A stretch of 64,000 nt of DNA from Helopsaltes ochotensis (taxonomy: Eukaryota > Chordata > Aves > Passeriformes > Locustellidae), in contig VXBM01000561.1 in assembly GCA_013400155.1 (NCBI GenBank), forward strand, positions 458,594 to 522,593, in the 5' to 3' direction. Position 1 is the stretch's first letter; each line of letters starts with the position of its first letter. Both the position numbers and the translations under genes were made by a program. Shown here piece after piece: positions 25,184-37,800 of the stretch. The notes under the pieces are model-generated. The model did not search any database. It was not told where the DNA came from and saw only the letters and a program-made list of their open reading frames with translations.

Positions 25184-28100
25184 GTTTTCACTTATAAACT
25201 GGAACAAATGTCCAAACAGTGCCACTTTTAATCATGAAAACTGCCATGCAGCAGCTAATGAAGAAAGCCAGACACTGGCCTACCATAAATGAGTGCCCTG
25301 GCCCAAAACACAATTCCAAACATTACAAAGTTCAGCCTCATTTTCGACAGACCATTTCCAAATAAAGCAGAAGAGACATGCAATCATATCTTGCTATAAG
25401 TCTTTCTCCAGCAATTTCCAGAAACTGTAATTCAAACAGGGACCAGATCTATGAAGACCAGATTGAGGCAAAATACAATTTTCATTTAAATCAGCAAGAG
25501 CTATTGGTGACTAGCATGCAGCATTAAACCACGTGGACTTATTAGCGTCCTAAGAGAAACATGAATTTTAAAACAGATGGTAGAATTTGAAAGAAATTGA
25601 ATCACAAAATAAGATCATTAACATAAATGCTTCCTCTTCTAATCAGCTACCACTGTGGTACTGTCAACTGGAGTGTTGGGAAATATCATTCATTTCCTCA
25701 TCCCAAAAATATAAATATATGAATTGTTTCATTCCCTACTTTACCCCTGCCCCCCCCCCACCCTTTGCACAGGCACTTTATTTTCCCTCAGTGTTTCCCT
25801 CAGTTAGAAGAAAAATTAGAGTGGACCATTTTCTCTCCTTCCCAACAGTGAAGTTTTCTGCACCTACTGGAAAAACCCTAGATATTGACAGAGAGGGATA
25901 GTCTGGGATGACATTTCAGACTTATTCCTCCCACACTAGAGTACAACCTGTCAGGTGCAAACATAATAGCTTGGCAAAACCGCTAAAAAAGTACAACCAT
26001 GGAAGAAAAAAACCAGAGCTTGGGCATTCATAGTTATCAGTTTACGTAGCAAGTAAACAACCAGTACTTTGTGCTCAAACCATTCAGCCACAAATAAGTT
26101 GTTTTTTCACCTTCTCCAACAGGATTTCTGCAGACAGAATTTAAACCCCAGTTTAACCAAATCACAGACCAGAGCATTAGTTAAAATGCTCTTCACTGGC
26201 AATGGCTTTGAGAATTGACTTGGTGGGACACAATACAAGTAGGAACTAGAGCACCAGTAAAACCCAGTCATCACATGATCCAAGGATGCTTAAAGTATAA
26301 TAGCATTCTACGAGGAATGTCAAAGATACCTCAAAAAGTCACATAAAAATGGCATTCCCTTACCTGACAGAGCTTTCAAAAGTGCACATCCGTGATAAAT
26401 CCCCAAGTGCAATAAGAAAATGTGCTCCAGTGGCTTCTTTTCCTTGAAAAACCTGACAGCTCAGCGCAGGGTCCTGCCTTTCCCCCCCCCCCTCGCTCAG
26501 CTGGAAACTGTTAGTCTACTCAGATCCCTGCCTGGGTCCTGACATGCTCAAGCCCCAGCTGACAACAATTGGTAGCTTGTTCTGTTGGACCCTGAGGGAA
26601 CTTAATTTTGTTTTGGTGCTGAGGTCCTGGCATAGTGCTCCTTTTTGCTGGAAAAAGAAGGAGCACACTCCTGAGATTTTTTTTCCAAAGTTTCCAAAAG
26701 GGCTCTGTGCAAGGGGGCTGCTAGGCCTGACCTGTAGGAGCACCAGGTGCATAATCTTTTTTAAGCATGCTTAGCCTGAACCAAAATTCTGTGAAACTCT
26801 TATAGGCATCACCTTAAATTATTGGACAAGGCGATCACATGTTTTGCTCATTTCAGTGTAATTCACAGCAGCTACATAGGGTTTTGATCTGCAGTAACTT
26901 AGACTGTAACAGGCCATAGAATTTAAACCCAAAGCTTTTATTTCTTTTTCTATCTAACTTTAGGTGCTGCAAATGCTGCAGCAACCTAGAAATAAATTTT
27001 CAGATAACAATGCTTGCTGTGGTAATTTCTTTGCTCTTCTGGGTTGAAGGAGTAAGGCTAAATATATGTATGAGACTGAAAGATTTAAGCACGCTACGTT
27101 GCAGGTACAGGGCTGAATTTCAAAATCATTACCACCTTCCCTTACGTCAAGTTATCGTCAATTATTTATACACAGAAAAGAAATGGCTGCCATTTTATGT
27201 AGAAATATCCATGTATTTGTTCTCCCATGAATAAAGGTACAAAACTTCTACCTATTATTTTCCCAGCTGGAAGCTAATCCATGCTAAATTTTGCTGCAGT
27301 GCTGAAGATTTCTGAAAAGCTTCACAGATGATTGAGTTGCAGCTTCAATACACAGGATCTCTCAGCAGGCGAAAGAGTATCATCCTCTGTTTGTCATCAG
27401 CCTTTTTAAAGCAGGAGGAAGATCAAGAAATGAACAGATGAACCTGTTGAGAGGTTCTTAGAGCTTTGCTTTCCCCAGCAGTGTTAATAACTGCCCTACA
27501 ATTTAGCACGGCTATTTCAAGGCCTTAAGAGTTGGGGATTGACTTAAATTCAGCAGAGCTGTTGTGCAAATGCAAGTGAAATCCAGTGTTTCCATTCACC
27601 CTGCAAGTCTGTGTGGAGCTGTTGGCCTCTCCATGCAGCTGTTTCCGCTGACACCTGGTCTTCAAGGTGGGCTTACAGGCTCTCACTGTTGTCGGACCTA
27701 AAAGGCAGACGCCTGCTTAATAAGGACCTGCACTAATTGTTCGGGCAAGCCTTGTCAGGATTAGTGTGGGTATAAACTGAGACTGGAATGGATTTGTAGT
27801 TTTTTCTGGGGCTTTCTAGCACACTTTTGAGCCATTTGTCCCACTTGGAGTACTGATTCAGCAGAACAGAATGAGATGTTTGCAACCTAATTGTGTGATC
27901 ACCTTTTCTCTTTTGTTTTCAAGTTCACGTGAACTTCTGAACTGGTATTTTTTTTTTTTTTTCTAGTTAGTTTAAGTGACTGTTTCATGGCACAGTGATT
28001 TAGAAAATGCTCATATTATAAAAGCTTATATTTCAGTCATCTTTCAGCTCCAGAGACAATTATAACACTGAATGTGACAAAGCTAAGGCTGTTAACATAC

Positions 28101-31100
28101 AGATGGCAAAAACTGTTGGTGCAGCAGGAAAGGAATGGTAAGTGTTTAATCCTACCAGCTGCTCTGAATCCTGTGCAGGGGCAAGAAAACACAGTGAAGC
28201 CTTCTCCTTTCACAAGACTAGCTGTGAGCTCCTGATGGTAGGAAGTTCAGCAAATGTCCTTCAAGCTGCCTTGTTGAGAGTCCAGTCTCTCCTGTAATCT
28301 CGCTCAATGCCTTCTGGCAAGGGAACCTCTCTTTTAGGACAGCAGTTTGAAGCTTTCTCTGAGACTGGAAAGCTGAAGGAAACAATGGTAGGATGATCCT
28401 GTGTTCCATGAGGAGAGCTGTCAGGGCAGATGTTGCAATTCACTGCCTTCACTGGGAATTTTGCTGTGCTCGCCTTTGCCAGCACACATTGACCGCTTAA
28501 ACAGCTGTTTCTGGAAGCCAATAGGTCTCAAAACCAAACATCCAACCAAAAAATCTTAAAAATCTGACTCCTGTTTTCAATAAAATAATACAAGGAATGG
28601 AATGAAACATCTGCTTACTGATCAAAACTGATTGGAGACTTGATTAATTGGTTTTAAAATCCAAAAAGGCAGGTTCATTCCTGGCTAAGCAGAAAAAGCA
28701 CAGCAGTTGTCTCTCTTCTCCCAAACAATTATGATGGTAAGTTGGACATGATATCCCATTTCTAAATGTTTTGCTTCCCCCCATGTCCTGAGCTGACATA
28801 ATAAGAATAACTTAAACTGCAGAGGAAATATTACTGGACACAGCCTAAATCCTGTGCAGCTCATGTCAGAATTTTCCACTTTCCCTGAGTGCCTTGCCCC
28901 AGCTGGGATTACCTAAAGTACCACTGCAGTTCAGACCTTGGGGTAAGGCAGTAAGGGGAAATGAAGCATCTAAATTGGGAGAACAGATTTGTTGCATTGT
29001 GCATTTTCCTTGTGAATTGGTTTATATTGCTGCATTACTTAATACTCCCGGTTTTCTGAGCTTATGAAGTGTGACTGCCATTTATCAGCACTGAGTTGTC
29101 CAGAGAGACATGCTGATAGAGGTATTTATTGCAGTAAGATGCCAGCCTTTGTGAGGGGAAAAAAAATAAATTCCTTATTCATCTTCACAGGACATTTCAG
29201 ACAGGGACCATTCAGGGGCATTTTTGGTTACACAGGGATGCTTGGAGTAAACGTTAGTCTGAAAAATCTTCCTGAATTGTAAAATGTCACTGCACACCTC
29301 ATTGCCATTGTTATAATTGCTGCAGTTATTGGATTTATTCTTCCCATGAAATACAGAGCTGTAAACTATATATGGTTTCACAGTGCAGCCACAGCTACTG
29401 CTCTTCTCTTTTCTGCTGCAAAGCAAGCTGTGTGTACCCAAGGCTGCCACCTCTTTCGTGGTGAAAAAGGTATCAAGACAAAACAAATGAATAAACCCCT
29501 TTCTTCCGGGAAGGCAGAGCCAAGGGGGCTGTCAAGAGCATTGTGGAAAATTATAGTAATAGGGTAATGGAAAAATTACAATTTGTGGAGAATGAAGTGT
29601 ATTACTTCTACATTTAAGAGTCCTGTGGAGAATAGAAACAGCTTTTCTGCAGAAAGATTTGATGTAGTGCCAAAAATTCAAATTGACACCTTAAAATAAC
29701 CTGCCAAAGGAAGGGAAAAATAATCTTTCTTCTTGAAATCCTGTAGAAGTGTTAGCTCAAATTAGTATATTTTAGTACTGCTGCCCAGAGTAATGGGTTA
29801 GGGGAAGGGTGACTATTAACTGTAGATTTTGGTCCAAGTAATGGAAAAACTGGAGAGCTATTTAGTAAGGATAGCTGTTCTTGGTAGTTTACTTGGAAAT
29901 TCTGTAATACTGACTAAAAATCCCCCTAAGTTTCTGCTCACATGGGGGAAATTTTACTTTCTTTTACAATCTGATTGTTCTGGACGAGAACTTTTCTAGA
30001 AATTCTAAGGGGGCACTCATTATTTTGTATTTATTAAGGCTGAGTTTTTAGATTGTATTTCTGAAAAATAAAGATGAAGCAATGCATCTGTTTCTGAATG
30101 CCTGAACTAGTCTTACACATTTTGATATTTAGCCCTGAAGTACTCTGTCAATATACTCATATTTGATTTTTTCCAATAGAGATTCATATGTATGTTTTTA
30201 CTATTGACAACAACACTGAAAGTGTTATTTTTTCACAGTACAACTAAAAATAGTAATTACAATTACACAGGTTGCCTTTGCATTCAGTGAATTTGCTTCA
30301 GTTTGAAAAAGAGTCTGTAAAAGAAGTATGGGAAGAAAAATAAGCTGGTAAGATCTATCAACATGTGTTTCCAAAAAAACAGTCTGTAAAATGGTACCAT
30401 CCATGTCTGATGAAGACTCAGCAGGTAAGTGGGCCTATAGTCTTTGAATAAGGAAAAAATAAAGATCTTTTGCTGTGCAGATCATGCCTACCAGTGTTGA
30501 TACAGGGAGTTTATCTTCACAGCATTTGTTACAGAGGAAAATGGTTGTCTAGGACTGTCTTAATCTACATGAAAATACATGAAAATTGAGAAATCAGTGC
30601 CATATTCAGAAAGAAATCAACTCTGAAAGAGTTCTGTTAGTCTAAGCTGTTTGCCAGCTCTGCCACAAACACTCCCAGTTCTTCCCCCAGACTAAGAAAC
30701 ACCTCCAAGATGTGTCCAGGACTGTCACACCTCTGCTGGTGCCTGCAGAGGTTTCGATAGCTCTACTCTGTGTCTGAAAGATCTTCCAGCATGAGAAGAA
30801 GGTCCCAGGTGCCCCGTGCAGACAGACCATGGGTGTGTGTTGGCTTCTGCAGTCTGCAGAGGTGCCGAAAGGTATGTAGGAGATGTGAAACCTCTGCTTC
30901 AGAAGATCAGGTCTGAGGCAGAGCCAAGCTGCACTTTGTACCATCACTAGTGGGAGGTTACTGAAACTATCTGAGAGTGGCCAGCAAGGTTTACTTCTGC
31001 AATGGTTTCTTACATTAAGATAAAATCTAATTTTTGGGGAACCCATGAGTGGCACTGAGTATAAACAGAAGTCAGTCATAGAGTGCTGTGAATCCTCACT

Positions 31101-34040
31101 AAAAAAAGCCAGTTTTAAACAATATTCCCTTTTTCTTTGCTTATGACAGCTTCTGTTCCCTTGCTGTGAGTTGATCACACATCCACATCAGATATCACAG
31201 ATCAGTCAGACTAATGCTGGAGAGCAGAGTGGTTCAAGAATGGATCCTGGATTTTTGCAAGATGCTTTGTCTCCCGAGACCTGACTTGAGTTCCATTACA
31301 AAGTCTCCTCCGCACTTGAGAAAATGCACTGCCTGACATAAGATGTGCCATAGCCAAGCATCATTATTGCTGTCTCTTGGTTACAATTAGAAAGTCTTTG
31401 CCAGTTGTCGTCACTTAGTAAAACTTTTAATAAGTGTGTAGATACAAAATTGAATATTTTGGCCAGAAATGAATATAACTAGTTACATTTTGCTATTTGC
31501 ATTTCCCCTGAGGTGTCACTATTTCCTGCTTCCTTCCCAAACTGTAACATAAAGCTACTTCTAATTATGTAATTTGTTATTAACTTAAGTAATACACAAA
31601 CTGTATTTTGGTTTCTCTGGGGGAGAAAGTTTCACCATCTTCTCTGACATAGTGGAAAAACCCTAAACTTCAAAAATTTAAATTTTAAATGTGTTCATAG
31701 AAAATCAACATTAATGTGCAAGTTAGACCAGTTTTTATAAGTTTGGTGAAAATGTTTCAGATGTTTAAAATAAAGTTTATTTATCTGTGTTGTGTTTGTG
31801 ACAAGGTTTGGTTGCTGGGGGTTCTAAAGAGGTGAATTCTGTGAGGAGGTGCAAGAAGCTACCGCTATGTCCAGTGAAGCAGCCAAGTCCAAGACAGACC
31901 CACCAAGGGCCTTGGCCAAGGCTGAGCCCTTCAGTGGTGGTGGTAGTGCTTCTGAAATAAGGGGTTTAAGAAGGGGAAAACCCCATCAAAATATTCATGA
32001 AGGAAACATTGGGGCTGACCCCAAATGCATTTTTGTCTGCTTTCAGTTTGCCCCAGAAGCCCAAAATCCCCCAAGCCAGTGCACTGCTGAGGAATTGCAG
32101 CATTGTGTGTCATTGTGTGTATCTGCTGCCACCCCTCCTCTGGGCTGCACTCTTACACTTTGTGCATACAGATAGAATTATACAGGAGGGTTTGCTGGTC
32201 TGGCAGCTCCTCTGAAGAACCTGCTGATGGGTTTAAGATTACAGAAAGTTTTGGCAGCTCAGTTGTTATTAAGTGGAAGAGACTCGCTGGTGTTCAAGGA
32301 GACAATTCCAACATTTCAGTGACCAGAGAAGTTGCTTGTAGGCTTTGGCTTTTTATTGCTGGAACTGCTTAGCTAACTAAACGGAACTGTTAGCTGAGCT
32401 AAAAAGCAAGGCCCTAAAGCCAGATGAGACAAAGCCTGCAATAGAGGTTGCATTTGGTCAACATCTTCAGCCACAACTTAAAAAATCTGAAAGACTGATG
32501 TACTGTATAGTTTTGACTCTTGTCTGTCTGCTAATGTGTGATGTCTGTTTGTTAAGGGCCCTAGCTGGGGGAGACCTAAGGACCATCTAAGTCTGAGTTC
32601 CTCTCTGTAATGAAAGGTTTGTTTTCTTTCTAGTCCTGTGCTCTTGGAATGAGCCACTGATAAATGTGGGAGATCTTAAAGCCTTGTAACACCATGAATA
32701 TTTCTATTCAAATATCTGGAAGTGATTTATTTGGAGTATATATTCTATAATGAATGATTCCTTTTCAAGGATTTGCTGCTGTGGCCATGTGTAGAGTTGT
32801 GTCTGCACACACAGTGTTTATAGCCATGATCACATGCTATGTTGCCATCCTACGCCATGCACTTACCGTATCATTAGCATGGGAAGGGCAGTGAACTCTT
32901 GTGTTTGCAGCGTTTGGAAGATTGTTTGCAATTTATTCATTCAAGAACTGGGAGAAGGAATTACAGAGGAAGCACACATCTATTTCCTGTAGTCTCCCAG
33001 ATTTTAATATAATTAAAAAGCCAAGAGTATCTTGCAGCCTGTGGGAAGGTTGACTCCTTTCAGGTCTAAGTCCTGGTTGACCATTTTGGCACAGCACAGG
33101 ATTGCCTTTCCAGGGGTACTGTAAGTTCTTTGGGTTCTTTTACAGAAAATCTAGAAGTGCTACTATTTTTAAAAGGTACTATACAAATAATATATATACT
33201 ATATAAATACGAAAATGTAGTGTTACCATTTATCACTCAGCAACGATTTAGTTCAGACTGCCAAATCAAATTACTTTAGTGTGTGTTACCTTCCTACTAA
33301 GCTCCATCAGAGGTTCTATGAAAACTCATTTCACTCCAACAAACCAAACAATCTGTTGCCAAGAAACACAGAGAGCTCTTTTAATAAGTCTTTTTCTATC
33401 TTTATGCAGTTTAGACAAGAATAACTTAAATATTTGATTGAAACGGGTCATTAATCAACAGTTGTGTTGAAAAGTGGTCTCCATCTTTGGTAAAAGGATT
33501 TTATTTCTAGCATTTTTTAATTCCACAGAATTTAACTCTTCCAAATTTCTTGTCTTGTCAGTCCTTTTGATATGATATTCTGTAAGTAAGGAAAGGGCTT
33601 TAGAGTCTTAGTCCAAGGCACTGGCAAAGCCCAAGCCCCTTTGTTTGCCTCCCACAACTGCAAATAATTTTCTTTGTTTTAGCAACAGGTCATACGTGAG
33701 GATTAATCATAATCCCAGCTAAAATATGGATCTGCAGTGCTCTAACGGTTCCCTGGTAACTGCTTGAGTATGCTCTTGACCCAGCAGTGTGTGCAAGACA
33801 TGCAACCTGCTCTTCAGTCTCTTTTCCTCTCCCTCTTCTGAATTTCAAATTTCTGTAGGGTAAGAATGGATGAAATCCTACAGTCACTGTTGCTGGTCAT
33901 TAACAATTGTGTGGGGAGTTCATGTTCTTTGCCCTCCAGGTTATATCACTTCCTGTCATTTAGTTTATCTGAGCCCTTACTATCAGTGATTTGTGACATG
34001 AGACCAGTGAAAAGGCGAACTCACTCTTGCAGGGACCTGT
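25184..34040. other. intergenic DNA, no gene seen
   Basis: No gene is recognised in nearly 9 kb. C-runs lie near 25751 and 26483, and a 15-bp T run at 27948-27962. The longest open frame (minus strand, 30642-31178, 178 codons) has no domain I recognise and no splice or promoter context, so I do not call it a gene. A 16-bp perfect palindrome with an E-box lies at 27921-27936. Confidence 0.5.
27921..27936. promoter_or_regulatory. 16-bp perfect palindrome with CACGTG E-box
   Basis: AAGTTCACGTGAACTT is its own reverse complement. Its centre is the canonical E-box CACGTG, bound by MYC/MAX, USF and CLOCK/BMAL1-type bHLH factors. It can also be read as two inverted AGTTCA nuclear-receptor half-sites separated by CG. 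About one 16-bp palindrome is expected by chance in 64 kb, so function is speculative. Confidence 0.3.
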
Positions 34041-34114
34041 GGATGGGATGGGATGGGGTGGGATGGGATGGGATGGGATGGGATGGGATGAGATGGGATG
34101 GATGGATGGATGGA
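34041..34114. repeat. GGATG pentamer / GGAT tetramer minisatellite
   Basis: About a dozen copies of GGATG with single-base variants (GGGTG, AGATG), passing at the right into several GGAT units. This is a simple tandem repeat. It produces spurious repetitive open frames in all phases on both strands. Confidence 0.95.
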
Positions 34115-34787
34115 TTCTTTGGCATTGGATTGCAGGAACAGACTTCACAGTAACTCATGTTTACTTTAGTTGTAATGGGAAATATGCAACAAAGGGGTAT
34201 AGTTTCCAGCACAGCTCAGTAATACTAAAGTTTTGTGTTTTATACCAAATAATGATTAAATGAAGATATGATTTAAAATGCATAATATATAAATATAAAT
34301 ATTTCTTCTAAGTAAAAATACAACTGTATTAAATACACTGAATATCAAGGTTTTGTGCCTATCACAGATGGCTGTATCTGAGGACAGCTTGTCTTCTGTT
34401 TCGTATTCTTTCTGCTGGAATTGCTTTCTCCTCTAAAGTGCATCTGTTTTAGTGTTTCATCAGAAGAAGAGGTGGTAGGTAGCTATAATAAGTCTGAGTA
34501 GCTGATTTAATAGATCTTACATTGAAAGTTAAGATAAACTGATCACACAAAAAGCCATGTCAAAAACTTGGATTGCTGCTGAAGAAAACTCAGATTCAGA
34601 TGCCAGTCCCAGGAAATGCTGGTGTGTAGCAACCTATAAAGGACAGCTGAAATGGTATTTATAATGGCAGTGTCTGCAAATGAACTTCTTCAGTTTCTTC
34701 CATGTTTCTTCCAACATTTATGTGAAAAAGAATTATTAACACAAAAATAATCGTGTTTTTGGTACCTGTAGTGCAAAGCAAGCCATT

Positions 34788-34895
34788 ATCATAGAATCAT
34801 AGAATGGTTAGGGTCAGAACAGACCTCAAAGATCCTCTGGTTCCAAATCCCTGGCCATAGGCAAGAACACTTTTTACTTGGCCAGGAGTTATGTC
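34788..34895 (-). mobile_element. CR1 LINE 3'-end fragment
   Basis: Begins on the + strand with ATCATAGAATCATAGAATGG, the reverse complement of the CR1 terminal octamer repeat in two copies. It continues with GGTTAGGGTCAGAACAGACC, CTCAAAGATCCTCTGGTTCC and a block like the usual GCCATGGGCAGGGACAC. The intact octamers mean the true 3' end of the element is preserved. The 5' side is truncated near 34895. Confidence 0.88.
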
Positions 34896-37800
34896 CTTTG
34901 TATGAACATAGTCACTTTTTGAAAGCGTCCCTTAAAATCTTTAGAACTCCCATACAAAGTTTGAAGTTTTTCACTAGACATATTTTAATTCTTTGAAATC
35001 AGTATTGCTTCCAGAAAGCCAGTGGTGTAACTGTGAAGTGAATTAATTAACAAACTTACCTTAAGATAACACAGATTTGATGTGCAAGATTGTTGTGCAA
35101 GACACCACAGTTTTGATGTCATATTCTCTTTGTTAAATGTCTTAGTCTCTAGGGTTGCCTTAGGCTTTTTTTATTGTTAATAAGTGATGTGGACTTAGGC
35201 ACTAGATGTCAGAGTTAGATAAACTAAAAAGTATTCATACTTTCAGCTCAAAAGATTTTAAAATAATCTGCAATTTGGTTTGGGAAAAAAACAAACGGGG
35301 GAAAAAACAATGAAAAACATCCTCCATATCCCTGGGATGCAGAAAAGTGCTTGCATATCCAACATCCTAGTGGCAGCCCTTCTTTTTCCACAGCCTTTCG
35401 GAAAGGTTAAGCATGTGGTAGCTGTGCACACACTTTACTCAAAGACACAGGACTCAAGCAGAGCTTCTGTGCAAAAAGCCAATTAACTCTTAGTGGTGTT
35501 TTTCAGCCTGTCCCCTGTGGAGTTTACAGTCCTTTTTAGCAGCAGTCAGGGAAGACACTGTTGCGAAGGAGCAAAAGAAATCATTTAGTGAAATAGTCTT
35601 AATGCACTAATTGTATTTCCCTTTCAAATTAGTGCTGGGCTGAATTTTTCCTGCTGCCTCAGATGTTTTGAAGCTCTGTCTGGAGCCAGGAAGGAAAGGT
35701 GGGAGCTAGGACATTTCATTGCATCAGTTCTGGTTGCATCATTGCCCCCCCCGCCTTTCCTCTCCTCTTGCTAGTATCCCACTGCCTCCAGCACTGTCCT
35801 TTACTGACTAAGAGGACAGACAGATTCAGTGTGGACTTAAGGCATGTAGAAAAATTGGAGTTATATTCCACATTTTCCAGTCAATAACTCTTCCTTGTTC
35901 TGTTGCTTCTGGACTGAATCCAGCCTTCGCATCAGGAGGTTTTGAGGGAAGTCCAGGAGTGTGTGTGAGTTGAACAGCTGAACAGGAAGAAGAAAACATG
36001 ATTTTGCTAAATTGTGTTTTTGGAAGGCATGGGAGCTGCTAGAATTTTTTGAGTGGTTTGAAACTTGTAGTGCTGTCCATGGTTGGTCCAATGGATTAGG
36101 GACATAGGTGCAGGTATAAGGTGAAGTGTTGAGTATCAAATTACTCCTATCTAATACTATCACAGGGTTGCAATCTGCACAAAGATAAAAGCACCAGAAA
36201 TTTGGATGATGTATCTGTATTTGTCATATAGCTATATATGCATTAAAAACCTCTCAATATTGCTAATCGTTATTGAGAGCAGTGCTGAGATATTTTGACA
36301 GAGGCTTTGGGCAAATCCTACTGGAAACACCCTAATTAAGGGTTGGCCTGGTCTCATGATAAGAAGTCTTCAGAAAGGTGTATCACATGTTGGTCTGAGC
36401 ACTCCTTTTTGTCCAGGACACAGAAAGTCAATCAATATTGAGCCCAAGGCTAGGATATCCCAGAAATAATTTTGTAAATTACACAGTCCTGTTATTCTAG
36501 GAGCTGCAGTTCTATTTCATCTGGATGTGGCTAGCTGCTGTCAGAAGCATCTTGAGCATTTAATGGATTTCTTGGAAATATCTTTAGGACATTTTTACCA
36601 TTTTAGCATCATGTGTTTTTTCCTCTTATGTTTAGACCTCCTTCAGATAGACCTTGGGGAGTGGCCAGGCATGGTATCATGTTTCCACTGGAGATACAGG
36701 AACAGGTGATATTCCTGAGGGTCAGGTGTTTGATGGCATGCAAATGTCACAAATGCTGTTATATCCTCCCAGCTGTCACATCTGGAGTTCAGTGCAGTAG
36801 TGCTTTTCACGGAGGGTCAGTTATCTGCATTGACAGTGCACTAAGCAGAGATCAAGCCTCTAGCAAAATACTCTAGAGGCAGTTTTCTCTTCAAAACTTC
36901 TCCTGGGGGACTTTGCACAGCTGGAAGTTTCCACATTCCACCACTGTTTGGTGTATGACCGTAATTGGCCTGCTTACAGAACAAAACAGAATGGAAAAAA
37001 GGCAGGAAAAAAAATTTGCTCCTTTTCCCACACTGAGCATAAAATGTACTGTCTGGCCTTGAACCAAGAGCCAAGAAATACCCCATTACCATGTAACATG
37101 TTCAGCTGGGGAAAGTGCTTTGACATTTAAAAGAGATGTTTTAAAATCATCTCCTGTACAACTCTGTAGGGACACAGCAAAAGCTGGGCTCCTCCCCAGG
37201 GGAAGGCAAGGTGGGAGCTGAGGGCAGCAATATGGTGAAGCCAGGGCAGACAGGGCCAGGCATTGCCACCATGGCACAACTTGGTCCCACAGCAGAAGCA
37301 GCCAAGAGCCCTGACAAATCCGCTCTAAACACCTGTACTAGATTTTTAAGTATCCAGATAGATCCCCAGGCTATGTGTTGAGTAGTCTTTTATTAGATCT
37401 TTTGTTGAACTTCATGTGGTGGCAATCAATAAATGCACCGGCTGTCAGTAAGAATCCTCAGGGAGAAATTGCCTGCCACTGGGGTCTATAATGTGTTTCA
37501 CCACCAGAAACACGAGGGTATTGTAGGCATTTTATTTTCCTATTCTCACCTGACATTTTTTTAACTAAGAAGATGGATTTCAGCAACAAGCTCTCACTGA
37601 GGTTAATGTTAGAAAGCTTATTCTTGATGTAAAATGCACAAAAGAAGCTCTAGAAATGGTTGATACTGTCAGTGTTGTTATTACTGACATTAATCCAAAA
37701 TTGATATAATTAATCTACTTCTAGAAAATACATACTGCCAGGTGTTGCTGTCTTCCTGTTTGTTTCTTTTTCTTAGGGGAGTGTTGATATTTATGAAAAG

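Noticed and set aside
34027..34263. Repetitive GMGWDGMGW-type and PSHPIPSHP-type frames on both strands
   Set aside because: They are translations of the GGATG tandem repeat, not proteins.
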